From: Acidobacteriota bacterium
GTDB lineage: Bacteria > Acidobacteriota > Terriglobia > UBA7540
Assembly: GCA_021828225.1 (NCBI GenBank)
Contig: JAKASH010000269.1
Location: 1-5,426 of the forward strand
Reading direction: 5' to 3'
DNA length: 5,426 nucleotides
A program made the translations under genes and the position numbers. The notes beneath the pieces are model-generated. The model was not told the origin of the DNA, made no database searches, and saw only the letters and a list, made by a program, of their open reading frames with translations. Positions 1 to 5,418 of this stretch are shown piece by piece; the first letter of the stretch is position 1; each line of letters opens with the position of its first letter.

Positions 1-51
1 GTTCCCGGCTTGGGGAATAGTTCGTTCGCGAGTATGGGTGGTGCGCGCCAT
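1..51 (-). CDS. Possible start of a further operon gene, cut by the window edge
   Basis: An ATG at 51-49 on the minus strand, 42 nt past the stop of the ATPase gene, opens a frame that stays open for 17 codons to the window edge (begins MARTTHTRERTIPQAGN). The direction and position fit a fourth gene of the operon. No convincing Shine-Dalgarno sequence precedes it, and 17 codons are too few to identify a family or to exclude chance. No terminator is visible between the ATPase stop and this ATG, so the operon may continue to the left. Confidence 0.2.
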   Translation of the reverse strand, partial: MARTTHTRERTIPQAGN

Positions 52-93
52 AAGCTTCAGAGGGGAGTAAGATAACCGTAAATTCGATGGGAA

Positions 94-765
94 TCAATCC
101 CGGATAATGCGTCCGTCACGCATCCGAACGATGCGGTCAGCGACTGAGGCGGCCTCGGCATCATGTGTGATCATCAGGATTGTTTGACGGAAGTCGCGGT
201 TCAGGGTTCGCATCATGGTCAGCACAACCTGAGAGTTCTCGCTGTCAAGATTGCCGGTTGGCTCGTCCGCCAGCAGCAGCTTCGGCTCACAAACCACCGC
301 GCGCGCAATGGCCACGCGTTGCTGCTCGCCGCCTGAAAGCGCGTAAGGCTTGTGGCCCAGCTTATCTTTGATTCCCAGCATCTCGGTTACCGCTTCGAAA
401 CGATGGGGATTGAATCCGTCGCCTTGAATGTGCTGGGCAATGGCAATGTTGTCGCGAGCCGTCAGCGTGGGCAACAGATTATACCTTTGGAAAACGAAAC
501 CGATTTTGTGCCGGCGAAACTTCGTGCGCTCGGCGTCCTTCATATAAGAGAAATCGTTACCATCCACCAAAACTTTACCACTGGTTGGAGGGGTTAAGCC
601 TCCCAGGATATGGAGCAGAGTGGATTTGCCGCAGCCGGACGGTCCCACGACCGCAAGAAATTCGCCTTCTTGCACGGACAGATCGACCCCTCGCAAGGCC
701 GCTACATCCACCTTTCCAATGCGGTAGATCTTCTTGAGGTTTTCAGTCGAGATAATCGGTTCCAT
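94..765 (-). CDS. ABC transporter ATP-binding protein, LolD/MacB type
   Basis: This is the cytoplasmic ATPase that powers the FtsX-type permease encoded just upstream. Counting from Met at 765 (223 aa, the usual LolD/MacB ATPase length), all motifs are present: Walker [10 protein letters not shown] at 41-49, Q-loop Gln93 in FVFQ, signature LSGGEQQR at 143-150, Walker B LLLADEP at 163-169, D-loop GNLDS at 171-175 and H-loop His201 in MITHD. It is therefore expected to be active. The frame is open to an earlier ATG at 834, which would add 23 residues. I prefer 765 because the extension has no family-like sequence, whereas [14 protein letters not shown] begins as such ATPases normally do, with a modest AGGT a few bases before it. 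The longer start would lie only 11 nt from the permease stop, so it is not excluded. The family includes lipoprotein release (LolD), macrolide or peptide export (MacB) and cell-division (FtsE) ATPases. The lipoprotein partner favours an envelope-transport role. Substrate unknown. Confidence 0.93.
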   Translation of the reverse strand: MEPIISTENLKKIYRIGKVDVAALRGVDLSVQEGEFLAVVGPSGCGKSTLLHILGGLTPPTSGKVLVDGNDFSYMKDAERTKFRRHKIGFVFQRYNLLPTLTARDNIAIAQHIQGDGFNPHRFEAVTEMLGIKDKLGHKPYALSGGEQQRVAIARAVVCEPKLLLADEPTGNLDSENSQVVLTMMRTLNRDFRQTILMITHDAEAASVADRIVRMRDGRIIRD

Positions 766-845
766 GCTACCTATGTGCCGTGCGGGTTGCACCCCGTTTG
801 CACTTGTCGTCAAAAAAATCGAGCTCAAGAGCATCCAAGGCCCCG

Positions 846-1946
846 TTATTCGTAAGCGAGCGAGTCGACAGGGTCAAGCCGAGCCGCCCTGATGGCAGGA
901 TAAAAGGCGCCTAACAGGGAACCTCCCAACGCCAGCAAACCCGCCCACAACGCCCAGTGCAAAGTCAGCTCAACCGGCAAGGTGGGGAAGGTCGCGATGA
1001 TAAATTTCCTCGCCGTCCACGTTCCCGCATATCCGGCGATTATGCCCAAGATGCTGAGCAAGGACGCTTCCCAAAGTATCACTTCTATGATATACCCTTT
1101 GCCCGCTCCAAGAGACTTTAAAATGCCGATTTCCCGCGTCCGCTCCGTGATGGTCGTGTACATCGAGAGGAAAATAACCAGGAATCCAATGCCCACGGCG
1201 ACCGCAACCATGGCTGTGACGAAGGTGTTCAAGGCTGGAACATCATTCGAAGTCATCAACGACATGTATTCCTTGATGGAAAGGATCTGATTTTTGGGAA
1301 GCAGACTGCGAATGGACTCGATGACGTCCTTGGTATAGCCGGGATCGGTGCATCTGACAAAGAAAATAGAGGCTTTATCGTGCGAGCCGGTCAGGTCCTG
1401 GGCGGTCGCGAGAGGGATAAACAGCCGCGCTCCCTTGCCGTGCATGACGATGCCTGTGACGTGGAAATCGTGATTAAGGAAATTCAGCGTCTTCCCCACC
1501 GTTACGTCTTTTGCCTTCGCGTACAAGTCGTCCACCATAATGCTGTAGGGGCCGGTAAAAGGCCCTCCATGTAAGTAGACAAAGCCTCCGCTGACGCTGT
1601 TAAAGCTTGCCATATCAATCCCATAGATCAGATCGACTCTTCCCTGCGTGTTCAACAGACATAAAACCGGCGCCACAGCCAGGACGTGAGGGATTTCCGC
1701 CAGCCGGTCGGCGATCTTGACGGGCATTGGCGCCTGCGTCATCCCCAAAAACAATGAAGCGCCCGACGGTTGCACCATGATGTCCGCTCCGACCCCTTCA
1801 ACCCGTTTGGCGCTCTCGTGCAGCATGCCGTGCGTCATTCCCACCACTAACATGACCATCCCGACCTCAATCGCCACAGCCAGGATGCTGACCAGGGTCC
1901 GAATGGGCCGGTGCATAATATTCTCGAAAATCATCCTGTAAACCAA
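846..1946 (-). CDS. ABC transporter permease, FtsX/MacB family
   Basis: Inner-membrane permease of 366 aa with the four-helix MacB/LolC/LolE layout. TM1 is at about 18-38, followed by a periplasmic domain of about 200 residues (45-238, MacB_PCD type). TM2 lies at 241-263, TM3 at 287-309 and TM4 at 328-350. The cytoplasmic stretch [14 protein letters not shown] (268-281), between TM2 and TM3, is the family's conserved coupling segment that contacts the ATPase. The end, [17 protein letters not shown], is the family hallmark C-terminus. One FtsX domain means it should work as a homodimer with two ATPases. Such mechanotransmitter-type transporters usually act on substrates in the periplasm or outer leaflet rather than moving them through the membrane. 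I chose the TTG start at 1946 over ATG at 1934 because GGAG lies 7 nt before the TTG, whereas the ATG directly abuts its only purine stretch. It starts 13 nt after the lipoprotein stop, so translational coupling is likely. Confidence 0.93.
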   Translation of the reverse strand: MVYRMIFENIMHRPIRTLVSILAVAIEVGMVMLVVGMTHGMLHESAKRVEGVGADIMVQPSGASLFLGMTQAPMPVKIADRLAEIPHVLAVAPVLCLLNTQGRVDLIYGIDMASFNSVSGGFVYLHGGPFTGPYSIMVDDLYAKAKDVTVGKTLNFLNHDFHVTGIVMHGKGARLFIPLATAQDLTGSHDKASIFFVRCTDPGYTKDVIESIRSLLPKNQILSIKEYMSLMTSNDVPALNTFVTAMVAVAVGIGFLVIFLSMYTTITERTREIGILKSLGAGKGYIIEVILWEASLLSILGIIAGYAGTWTARKFIIATFPTLPVELTLHWALWAGLLALGGSLLGAFYPAIRAARLDPVDSLAYE

Positions 1947-1953
1947 CAGAGTT

Positions 1954-1957
1954 CTCC
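1954..1957 (-). promoter_or_regulatory. Shine-Dalgarno sequence deciding the TTG start of the permease
   Basis: The minus strand reads GGAG here, 7 nt before the TTG at 1946-1944. The stop codon of the lipoprotein gene (TAG, 1962-1960) lies 2 nt upstream of it, so ribosomes finishing the lipoprotein would cover this site. This supports TTG as the start and translational coupling of the two genes. Confidence 0.6.
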
Positions 1958-1959
1958 GG

Positions 1960-2859
1960 CTATTGGGCTCCGCCTAATTTCACTAGGGTAGCGTTGGCGG
2001 GCTTTTTCAGCACGAATTTCTCCGGCGGGATCGGCCGGTTGAACTTCGCGCTCACAATCGAGATGGATAGCGTGTATCCGTTGCTGGGGCGGCTCACCGT
2101 GATTTCGGCGGGATACTTGATCTGCTGGAAGTCGCGATAATTCGCGTATTGGACACTCTCCAAAAGCGAACCTCCAGGCCCGTAAAGAGCGAGCCGCGAA
2201 ATTCTCAGATCTGACCGGTCAAACCAGATCTTTCGGCTTAATTCCAGTTGGCCGGCTTTATTCGGCTCGACGACCGTCAGAATATAATACTGATGAGCAG
2301 GCGTTTGGGTTTCCTCCACAAAAACTTTTTCCACAGCCTGATTGACCGGGGGAACCAGCAAGGCGCTCAGGATATGTTGCGGCCGGAGGTTCTCCAGGGA
2401 ATTTTTGACGGGCCCTTGATAAGTCGTTTCGCCGACGATGAATTTATTCTTTGGCGGAATGTAAACGCGGAACTCCTGCGCATTGGAAACCATGTCAAAG
2501 ATTTCAGTCTTGACCACCGGCGCTTGCCCGATCATTCGAATCATGGAGGGCTTTTTGACCAGGATGAAACCGCCCACATCATGATACTGGTTGATGACGC
2601 CGGAATACGCTGAACCGGTCGCCGCCTTGAAGTCCACCGTTGCCTCGATTGTGTCGATCCTTTCGCTCCATGCGTCAACATCCCTTACTAACTCGGCGAC
2701 GGAAGCTTGTTTCGGAGGGCCTGCCGGTTGTTGAGGTAGAGAAACTTGAACCGTCCGCTTGATAGCACAACTACACCCTCCCGCTACCACAGCGAGAAGG
2801 GTTAACCTAGCAGCCCAGCGGCCGGCTTTCAGCAGGAAATTCGCGCGTAAGTTGCACAA
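1960..2859 (-). CDS. Secreted lipoprotein, LolA/LolB-like (DUF4292-type) fold
   Basis: A 299-aa exported protein. The N-terminus has positive charges (K11, R14, R18), a hydrophobic stretch (19-26) and a lipobox-like AGGC with Cys29 as the likely lipidated residue (Cys31 is a second candidate). A Pro/Gln-rich linker (about 38-52) follows. The remainder (about 53-290) alternates short beta strands and fits the LolA/LolB-like superfamily, close in style to DUF4292 lipoproteins. Recognisable stretches are GGFILVKKPSMIRMIG (96-111) and FDMVSNAQEFRVYIPPKNKF (121-140), which match the pattern of these proteins in which a half-barrel binds acyl chains. It is the first gene of an operon with an FtsX-type permease and ATPase, so it may receive or present the substrate. 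The start is TTG at 2859 with no Shine-Dalgarno sequence, and an in-frame stop at 2871-2869 limits any extension. Family assignment is from sequence style only. The function is inferred. Confidence 0.85.
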   Translation of the reverse strand: MCNLRANFLLKAGRWAARLTLLAVVAGGCSCAIKRTVQVSLPQQPAGPPKQASVAELVRDVDAWSERIDTIEATVDFKAATGSAYSGVINQYHDVGGFILVKKPSMIRMIGQAPVVKTEIFDMVSNAQEFRVYIPPKNKFIVGETTYQGPVKNSLENLRPQHILSALLVPPVNQAVEKVFVEETQTPAHQYYILTVVEPNKAGQLELSRKIWFDRSDLRISRLALYGPGGSLLESVQYANYRDFQQIKYPAEITVSRPSNGYTLSISIVSAKFNRPIPPEKFVLKKPANATLVKLGGAQ

Positions 2860-2862
2860 CTT
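2849..2862. promoter_or_regulatory. 14-bp palindrome at the operon start, possible operator
   Basis: The minus strand reads AAGTTG-TG-CAACTT: two perfect 6-bp arms around a 2-bp centre. It overlaps the TTG start codon of the lipoprotein and the transcription start predicted from the -10 box at 2866-2871. A short, tight palindrome in that place is typical of binding sites for dimeric repressors such as MarR- or TetR-family proteins. No regulator gene is present in the window. The regulator type is inference. Confidence 0.5.
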
Positions 2863-2865
2863 TTT

Positions 2866-2894
2866 AATCTAGCAAAGCGCGGTTTATCTGTCAA
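2866..2894 (-). promoter_or_regulatory. Sigma-70-type promoter of the lipoprotein/ABC operon
   Basis: On the minus strand a perfect -35 box TTGACA (2894-2889) is followed by a 17-bp spacer and a -10 box TAGATT (2871-2866, 4 of 6 consensus bases). The predicted start of transcription is near 2859, at the TTG codon itself, so the mRNA would be leaderless or nearly so. The promoter is intact and lies entirely outside the insertion sequence, whose end is 12 bp upstream of the -35 box. Confidence 0.6.
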
Positions 2895-2906
2895 TTTCGG
2901 TCTTCT

Positions 2907-2924
2907 CCCCAAGAATCGAGATTG
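2907..2924 (+). repeat. Left terminal inverted repeat of the IS
   Basis: Reads CCCCAAGAATCG followed by AGATTG. The first 12 bases are the exact reverse complement of 4514-4525, and 16 of 18 match the other end. It lies distal to the 3' end of the transposase gene. Confidence 0.85.
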
Positions 2925-2941
2925 AGGGGTGCAGTGGCTTC

Positions 2942-2998
2942 GGGGGGGGCAGTGGGAGTTCGGGTCGCCGCGCCGCGACGGTCGATCTGCCGCCCCCC
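2942..2998. other. GC-rich stem-loop behind the transposase gene
   Basis: A run of eight G followed by CAG (2942-2952) can pair with CTGCC-G-CCCCCC (2987-2998), giving 11 base pairs with one bulged G at 2992. A smaller stem, GTCGC/GCGAC (2964-2968 with 2975-2979), sits in the loop. It lies about 120 nt past the transposase stop and inside the left end. There is no T-run on either side, so it is not a standard intrinsic terminator. It could slow read-through out of the element or protect the mRNA 3' end. Function not shown. Confidence 0.35.
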
Positions 2999-3115
2999 TA
3001 CGGAGGTCGGCCCCGTGGTCGGGCGCTCCGCCGGTTTTCAGGACACCCGATTCACCGCCCGGCGACACTCCTCGCTCGCCGCTCGGTTTCCGCTCTTTCG
3101 ACCCCCTCGGTTCGG

Positions 3116-4408
3116 TCAGTTCCCCAGCCCGGCGCAACCGGCCCGAGCCGATTCCAATAAACGCCACTTCTCCAGGTCGGCTTTGACTTGCAGCACCCAG
3201 CCGCGCGCGTGCCGCACCAACTTCGCCGCCAGCCGATCGAGTTTCCAGCGCAGCGTCGCCACGGTCACCGTGCGATACGATTCCGGCAGCCCGCGCCGCT
3301 TCAGCCGCTCCGCCAAGTTGTAGGCCAGCACGCCAATCGCAAAGTACAGGGCGTTGGCCTCGAACTCCCCGCAGGGCATCTGCTCCATGCCCAAGCCCGC
3401 CTTCAGTTCCTTATGCCAGTTTTCGCATTGACCGCGCTGGTTGTGCCGCCGGATCGCCGCGCTGGCCGGCTCCTCGCGAGGGGTCGCCACGGCGTGATAA
3501 CAGTACCGCTCGGCTTCAAACAAGTTGGGCTGCGGGTTCGGCCAGCGCAGCACGATCAGCCGGAAGGCTTGCTCCGTGCCCCCCATCGTGTGCACCGTCT
3601 CAGCGATCTCGCGGTCGGTCGCCAAGCCCTCGGCGGTGCGGTAGGGCTTCCAAGCGGTCTCCGGCCGATGCGCGATCTCGCGCCGTACCGCCTGATCCAA
3701 GTCCGCTGTGATCGTAAAGCTCCGTCCCGCCTGGCTGTATTGATTGATCACCGCCGCCGGGTAGGCCGCGCTCTCGCTGCGAAAATAAATCCGCTTGCCC
3801 TCCGGCAGCGCGGCTTCGCACTGCCGGGCAAACTCCCCAATCCCGGCCCCCGGACTCGGGCTGCCTTCGCCAAATTCGTGCCCCACGCACCAACCCTTCC
3901 CGTAACCCACCAACGGCCTGTAGCCTTTCACCTGCTGGTACGTCCACTGCGCTTCTTGTTTCTCCGCCTCGATCTCCGTCGCATCCACGTCCAGCGTCAA
4001 GGCTTCCGGCTCCTGGTTGAGGCATTCCGCAATCAGTTCCTGGCTGACCTGCGCGATCTCCGCAGCCCCGGTCATGCCTTGCCGGCGCAGCCAATCGCCC
4101 ACCGTGCCCGCGTCCGGCACCGCCTCCAGACCCAGCCGCTCCAGCACCTCCCGCTCCCCCCGCAACTCTCGTAACTCCTCCAGTCGCCGCCCGCCCGCGT
4201 GCAGCATCCCCACCAACGGCTGAACAAACTCATCCGGCTCGTACCCTCGCCCTGACTTCGGACCTTCCAGCGCGCCGTCCACTTTCTCCCAGACTTTCAG
4301 CGCTCGCGCCATCTCCTCCAACACCACCAGCCCTCCCAAACTCGTCAGCCGCTCCGAACTCTTTTCCAGCTTGATGGGCAGAATAAACTGCGTTAGGCTC
4401 TCGCTCAT
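3116..4408 (-). CDS. IS1380 family transposase
   Basis: DDE-type transposase of 430 aa, full length for the family, responsible for moving the surrounding IS. The first catalytic region is LTLDVDATEIEA (137-148), with Asp142 the likely metal ligand and Asp140 beside it. The last is QRGQCENWHKELK (324-336), where Glu329 and Lys336 form the E-x6-K signature. The C-terminal part has the family stretch MPCGEFEANALYFAIGVLAYN (344-364). The second catalytic region, YFRSESAAYP (208-217), has Glu212 where relatives as I know them read RSDS or RADS. If correct, this single-base-type change (GAG for GAC) may impair activity. ATG at 4408 is well supported by GGAGG 7 nt upstream. The long overlapping plus-strand frame is a GC-driven shadow. 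Upstream signals suggest translational control by a hairpin. Confidence 0.93.
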   Translation of the reverse strand: MSESLTQFILPIKLEKSSERLTSLGGLVVLEEMARALKVWEKVDGALEGPKSGRGYEPDEFVQPLVGMLHAGGRRLEELRELRGEREVLERLGLEAVPDAGTVGDWLRRQGMTGAAEIAQVSQELIAECLNQEPEALTLDVDATEIEAEKQEAQWTYQQVKGYRPLVGYGKGWCVGHEFGEGSPSPGAGIGEFARQCEAALPEGKRIYFRSESAAYPAAVINQYSQAGRSFTITADLDQAVRREIAHRPETAWKPYRTAEGLATDREIAETVHTMGGTEQAFRLIVLRWPNPQPNLFEAERYCYHAVATPREEPASAAIRRHNQRGQCENWHKELKAGLGMEQMPCGEFEANALYFAIGVLAYNLAERLKRRGLPESYRTVTVATLRWKLDRLAAKLVRHARGWVLQVKADLEKWRLLESARAGCAGLGN

Positions 4409-4415
4409 CGTTCAC

Positions 4416-4420
4416 CCTCC
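4416..4420 (-). promoter_or_regulatory. Shine-Dalgarno sequence of the transposase
   Basis: The minus strand reads GGAGG with 7 nt to the ATG at 4408, near-ideal strength and spacing. This fixes the transposase start. The site lies within the 3' arm of the inverted repeat 4409-4480. Confidence 0.75.
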
Positions 4421-4450
4421 GGGTGCGGGTCAAAGATTTCTCTCAAAATC

Positions 4451-4478
4451 TCTATACCACGCATCCCGCGGGGGTGAA
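4451..4478 (-). promoter_or_regulatory. Predicted transposase promoter
   Basis: The minus strand shows TTCACC (4478-4473, 4 of 6 of the -35 consensus), a 16-bp spacer and TATAGA (4456-4451, 4 of 6 of the -10 consensus). Transcription would start near 4444, inside the loop of the inverted repeat. The native mRNA would therefore have a leader of about 35 nt and lack the arm that masks the ribosome binding site. Moderate match only. Confidence 0.35.
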
Positions 4479-4507
4479 CGACCTTTCCCACGCTCTTCCT
4501 CATCTGC

Positions 4508-4525
4508 CAAACGCGATTCTTGGGG
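4508..4525 (-). repeat. Right terminal inverted repeat of the IS
   Basis: Read inward on the minus strand it is CCCCAAGAATCG followed by CGTTTG. The first 12 bases are identical to the left end. It lies at the 5' side of the transposase gene, about 30 bp beyond the hairpin arm. Confidence 0.85.
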
Positions 4526-4650
4526 CCGGGTCATGCTTGGCGCAGCCGCCGGATGAGAGATTTCTTTAGATCCGCGGCCTTTGCCGCCCGCCATGTTTTC
4601 CCCTGATGGCGGCGATAACCTTGTCGGCGCGCTACCTGCTCAAGAAGTCT
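4526..4650. other. Intergenic region between IS and Tat-exported gene, with one small hairpin
   Basis: No gene is seen in these 125 bp. A 7-bp inverted repeat, CCGCCAT (4588-4594) and ATGGCGG (4606-4612), with an 11-nt loop lies 39 nt beyond the stop of the minus-strand Tat gene. It lacks a following T-run on the minus strand, so it is at best a weak terminator or an mRNA 3'-end structure. Confidence 0.35.
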
Positions 4651-5148
4651 TCACAGCTCGGGTTTCTGCAGGGAAGAGCCGACCCTGAAATAGTAGTTTC
4701 CCGACTGCATTTCAAGTTCCAGGCAATCATCCGCAGCCCGGGGGTTTGCAACAAGGGGATTCGGTTGGAAGCGCCCGCCGCTGAACCAGGGCTGGTTGTT
4801 CAGCGTAACGATCGGTTGCCGCCTGGAATACGGCAGCCGCAAAGTTGCCTTCGCTGCCTGAGGAACCGTCACGTAGATGTCAGTTTGATTGTCGGACTTC
4901 TGGCGTTCGTACTTAACGTGCACGTCGCCGTGCGGGGTCGGCGCCTTCCCCTCAAACGAATCAAGCCCGCCCATGCTTGGCCATATCCAGCGCGCCGTCC
5001 ACCCGGAACCGTTCTTCTCTTCCTGCGGCGCTGCGGCTGATGCGCTCGGGCCATCAGTAGGCCCCGCGCCCTGTGTGGCGTTCTCAGCGGCCTGGGCGCC
5101 TGTGAGAATCACCGCACCTGCCTTCATGAAATCGCGTCTTGTGATCAT
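4651..5148 (-). CDS. Tat-exported protein with a GH78 rhamnosidase C-terminal-like domain only
   Basis: 165 aa. The N-terminus carries a twin-arginine signal, TRRDFMK (3-9), a short hydrophobic region and AQA (18-20) as the likely cleavage site, so the product is exported folded to the periplasm or beyond. A low-complexity Ala/Ser/Gly/Pro linker (21-48) follows. Residues 50-157 resemble the beta-sandwich C-terminal domain of alpha-L-rhamnosidases (Bac_rhamnosid_C type): GGLDSFEGKAPTPHGDVHVK (60-79), VTVPQAAKATLRLP (93-106), VTLNNQP (114-120) and SGNYYFRV (149-156). The catalytic (alpha/alpha)6 barrel, normally several hundred residues before this domain, is missing, so no hydrolase activity is expected. 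It is either an internal deletion joining signal and last domain, or a stand-alone carbohydrate-associated domain. ATG at 5148 is preceded by AAGG about 10 nt upstream. The domain call is from pattern memory. Confidence 0.7.
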   Translation of the reverse strand: MITRRDFMKAGAVILTGAQAAENATQGAGPTDGPSASAAAPQEEKNGSGWTARWIWPSMGGLDSFEGKAPTPHGDVHVKYERQKSDNQTDIYVTVPQAAKATLRLPYSRRQPIVTLNNQPWFSGGRFQPNPLVANPRAADDCLELEMQSGNYYFRVGSSLQKPEL

Positions 5149-5351
5149 CGGTTTATGCCCTTGGTTTACGGTTGTTTTCTTGAGTCCGCGGATTTCGCCT
5201 TTCGATTTATTCCTCTCCGCGCGCGTCGAGCACCGATGAAAACGCTGGCTGAGTCAAGAGGAACTCCCCGGCGCTTTGTTTCCTGTGCAGCATGCGCCGG
5301 GAGCGCAAACGGCGTAAGGATCAGCAGGCTGCGCCGTTCGCGGGCATCTTG
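5149..5351. other. Divergent intergenic region
   Basis: About 200 bp between the minus-strand Tat gene and the promoter of the plus-strand gene at the right edge. No convincing gene or minus-strand promoter is seen. The only clear structure is an inverted repeat: AACGGCG (5308-5314) and CGCCGTT (5332-5338), extendable to 10 of 11 pairs (5304-5314 with 5332-5342), with a 17-nt spacer. It ends 10 bp before the extended -10 box and covers the -35 region, a position suited to an operator. This is inference. Confidence 0.35.
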
Positions 5352-5360
5352 TGTTATGCT
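5352..5360 (+). promoter_or_regulatory. Extended -10 promoter of the right-edge gene
   Basis: TG-T-TATGCT matches an extended -10 element (TGn followed by a 4-of-6 TATAAT match). There is no good -35 box at 17 bp, as is common for extended -10 promoters. Transcription would start near 5367, giving a leader of about 52 nt before the ATG at 5419. Confidence 0.35.
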
Positions 5361-5367
5361 TCCCGTC

Positions 5368-5398
5368 TTGCCCTGAGGGCGTCTCGCGGCTCAGGCAA
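5368..5398 (+). other. Leader hairpin upstream of the right-edge gene
   Basis: TTGCCCTGAG (5368-5377) can pair with CTCAGGCAA (5390-5398): 9 pairs with one bulged C and a 12-nt loop. It would sit at the very 5' end of the predicted mRNA and leave the Shine-Dalgarno sequence free. It might stabilise the transcript or be a protein-binding site. Confidence 0.35.
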
Positions 5399-5418
5399 CA
5401 CCAACTTTGAGGTTTTTT

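Larger units (their letters stand above)
4409..4480 (-). promoter_or_regulatory. Inverted repeat that can hide the transposase ribosome binding site
   Basis: In minus-strand RNA the 5' arm (4480-4461, begins CGUUCACCC) can pair with the 3' arm (4428-4409, ends GGGUGAACG). I count 9 uninterrupted pairs at the base, then one mismatch, two single-base bulges and about 9 more pairs. The 3' arm contains the GGAGG Shine-Dalgarno sequence (4420-4416) and ends directly before the ATG. The loop holds a small extra stem, AGATTT/AAATCT. A transcript entering from outside the IS would carry both arms. One starting at the predicted internal promoter would lack the 5' arm. Confidence 0.6.
2907..4525 (-). 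mobile_element. Insertion sequence of the IS1380 family, 1,619 bp
   Basis: The element is bounded by terminal inverted repeats that begin CCCC, matching at 12 of 12 outer positions and 16 of 18 overall. It contains one full-length transposase gene. Length, single gene and ends starting with CC fit the IS1380 family. Its base composition is clearly richer in G and C than the flanking operon. The family normally duplicates 4-5 bp of target, but the bases outside the two ends differ (CTTCT at 2902-2906, CCGGG at 4526-4530). The insertion has therefore probably been followed by recombination or deletion, or the ends derive from two copies. Transcription of the transposase runs toward the lipoprotein operon. 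About 190 bp between the transposase stop and the left end are non-coding. Confidence 0.88.

Noticed and set aside
2..17. Small inverted repeat TTCCC/GGGAA near the left edge as terminator of the ABC operon
   Set aside because: It has only a 5-bp stem with no T-run on the minus strand, and it may lie inside a further gene.
766..834. N-terminal extension of 23 residues on the ATPase
   Set aside because: The frame is open to ATG 834 but the added residues do not resemble the family, and there is no clear ribosome binding site. It is kept as an alternative start in the gene entry.
2884..2912. Hybrid outward promoter using TTGGGG of the IS end as -35 box
   Set aside because: The -35 match is poor, and the sequence 17 bp further (AGATAA) is a weak -10. 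The resident TTGACA promoter just downstream is far better.
2829..3167. Minus-strand frame of 112 codons running from the IS into the lipoprotein start
   Set aside because: It crosses the IS boundary, the promoter and the start of the lipoprotein in another frame. The composition is low-complexity Arg/Gly/Pro. It is a by-product of the insertion.
3600..4094. Minus-strand frame of 164 codons inside the transposase gene in another frame
   Set aside because: It overlaps the conserved transposase frame and its product is Gly/Arg/Asp-rich without family features.
3188..4174. Long plus-strand open frame (328 codons) opposite the transposase
   Set aside because: It lies fully antisense to a clear DDE transposase in GC-rich DNA. 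Its translation is rich in Arg, Leu, Pro and His with no domain, and it has no ribosome binding site of note.
5236..5376. Plus-strand frame of 46 codons in the divergent intergenic region
   Set aside because: It has only GAG upstream, an Arg/Ser/Ala-rich product, and overlaps the repeat and promoter of the gene at 5419.
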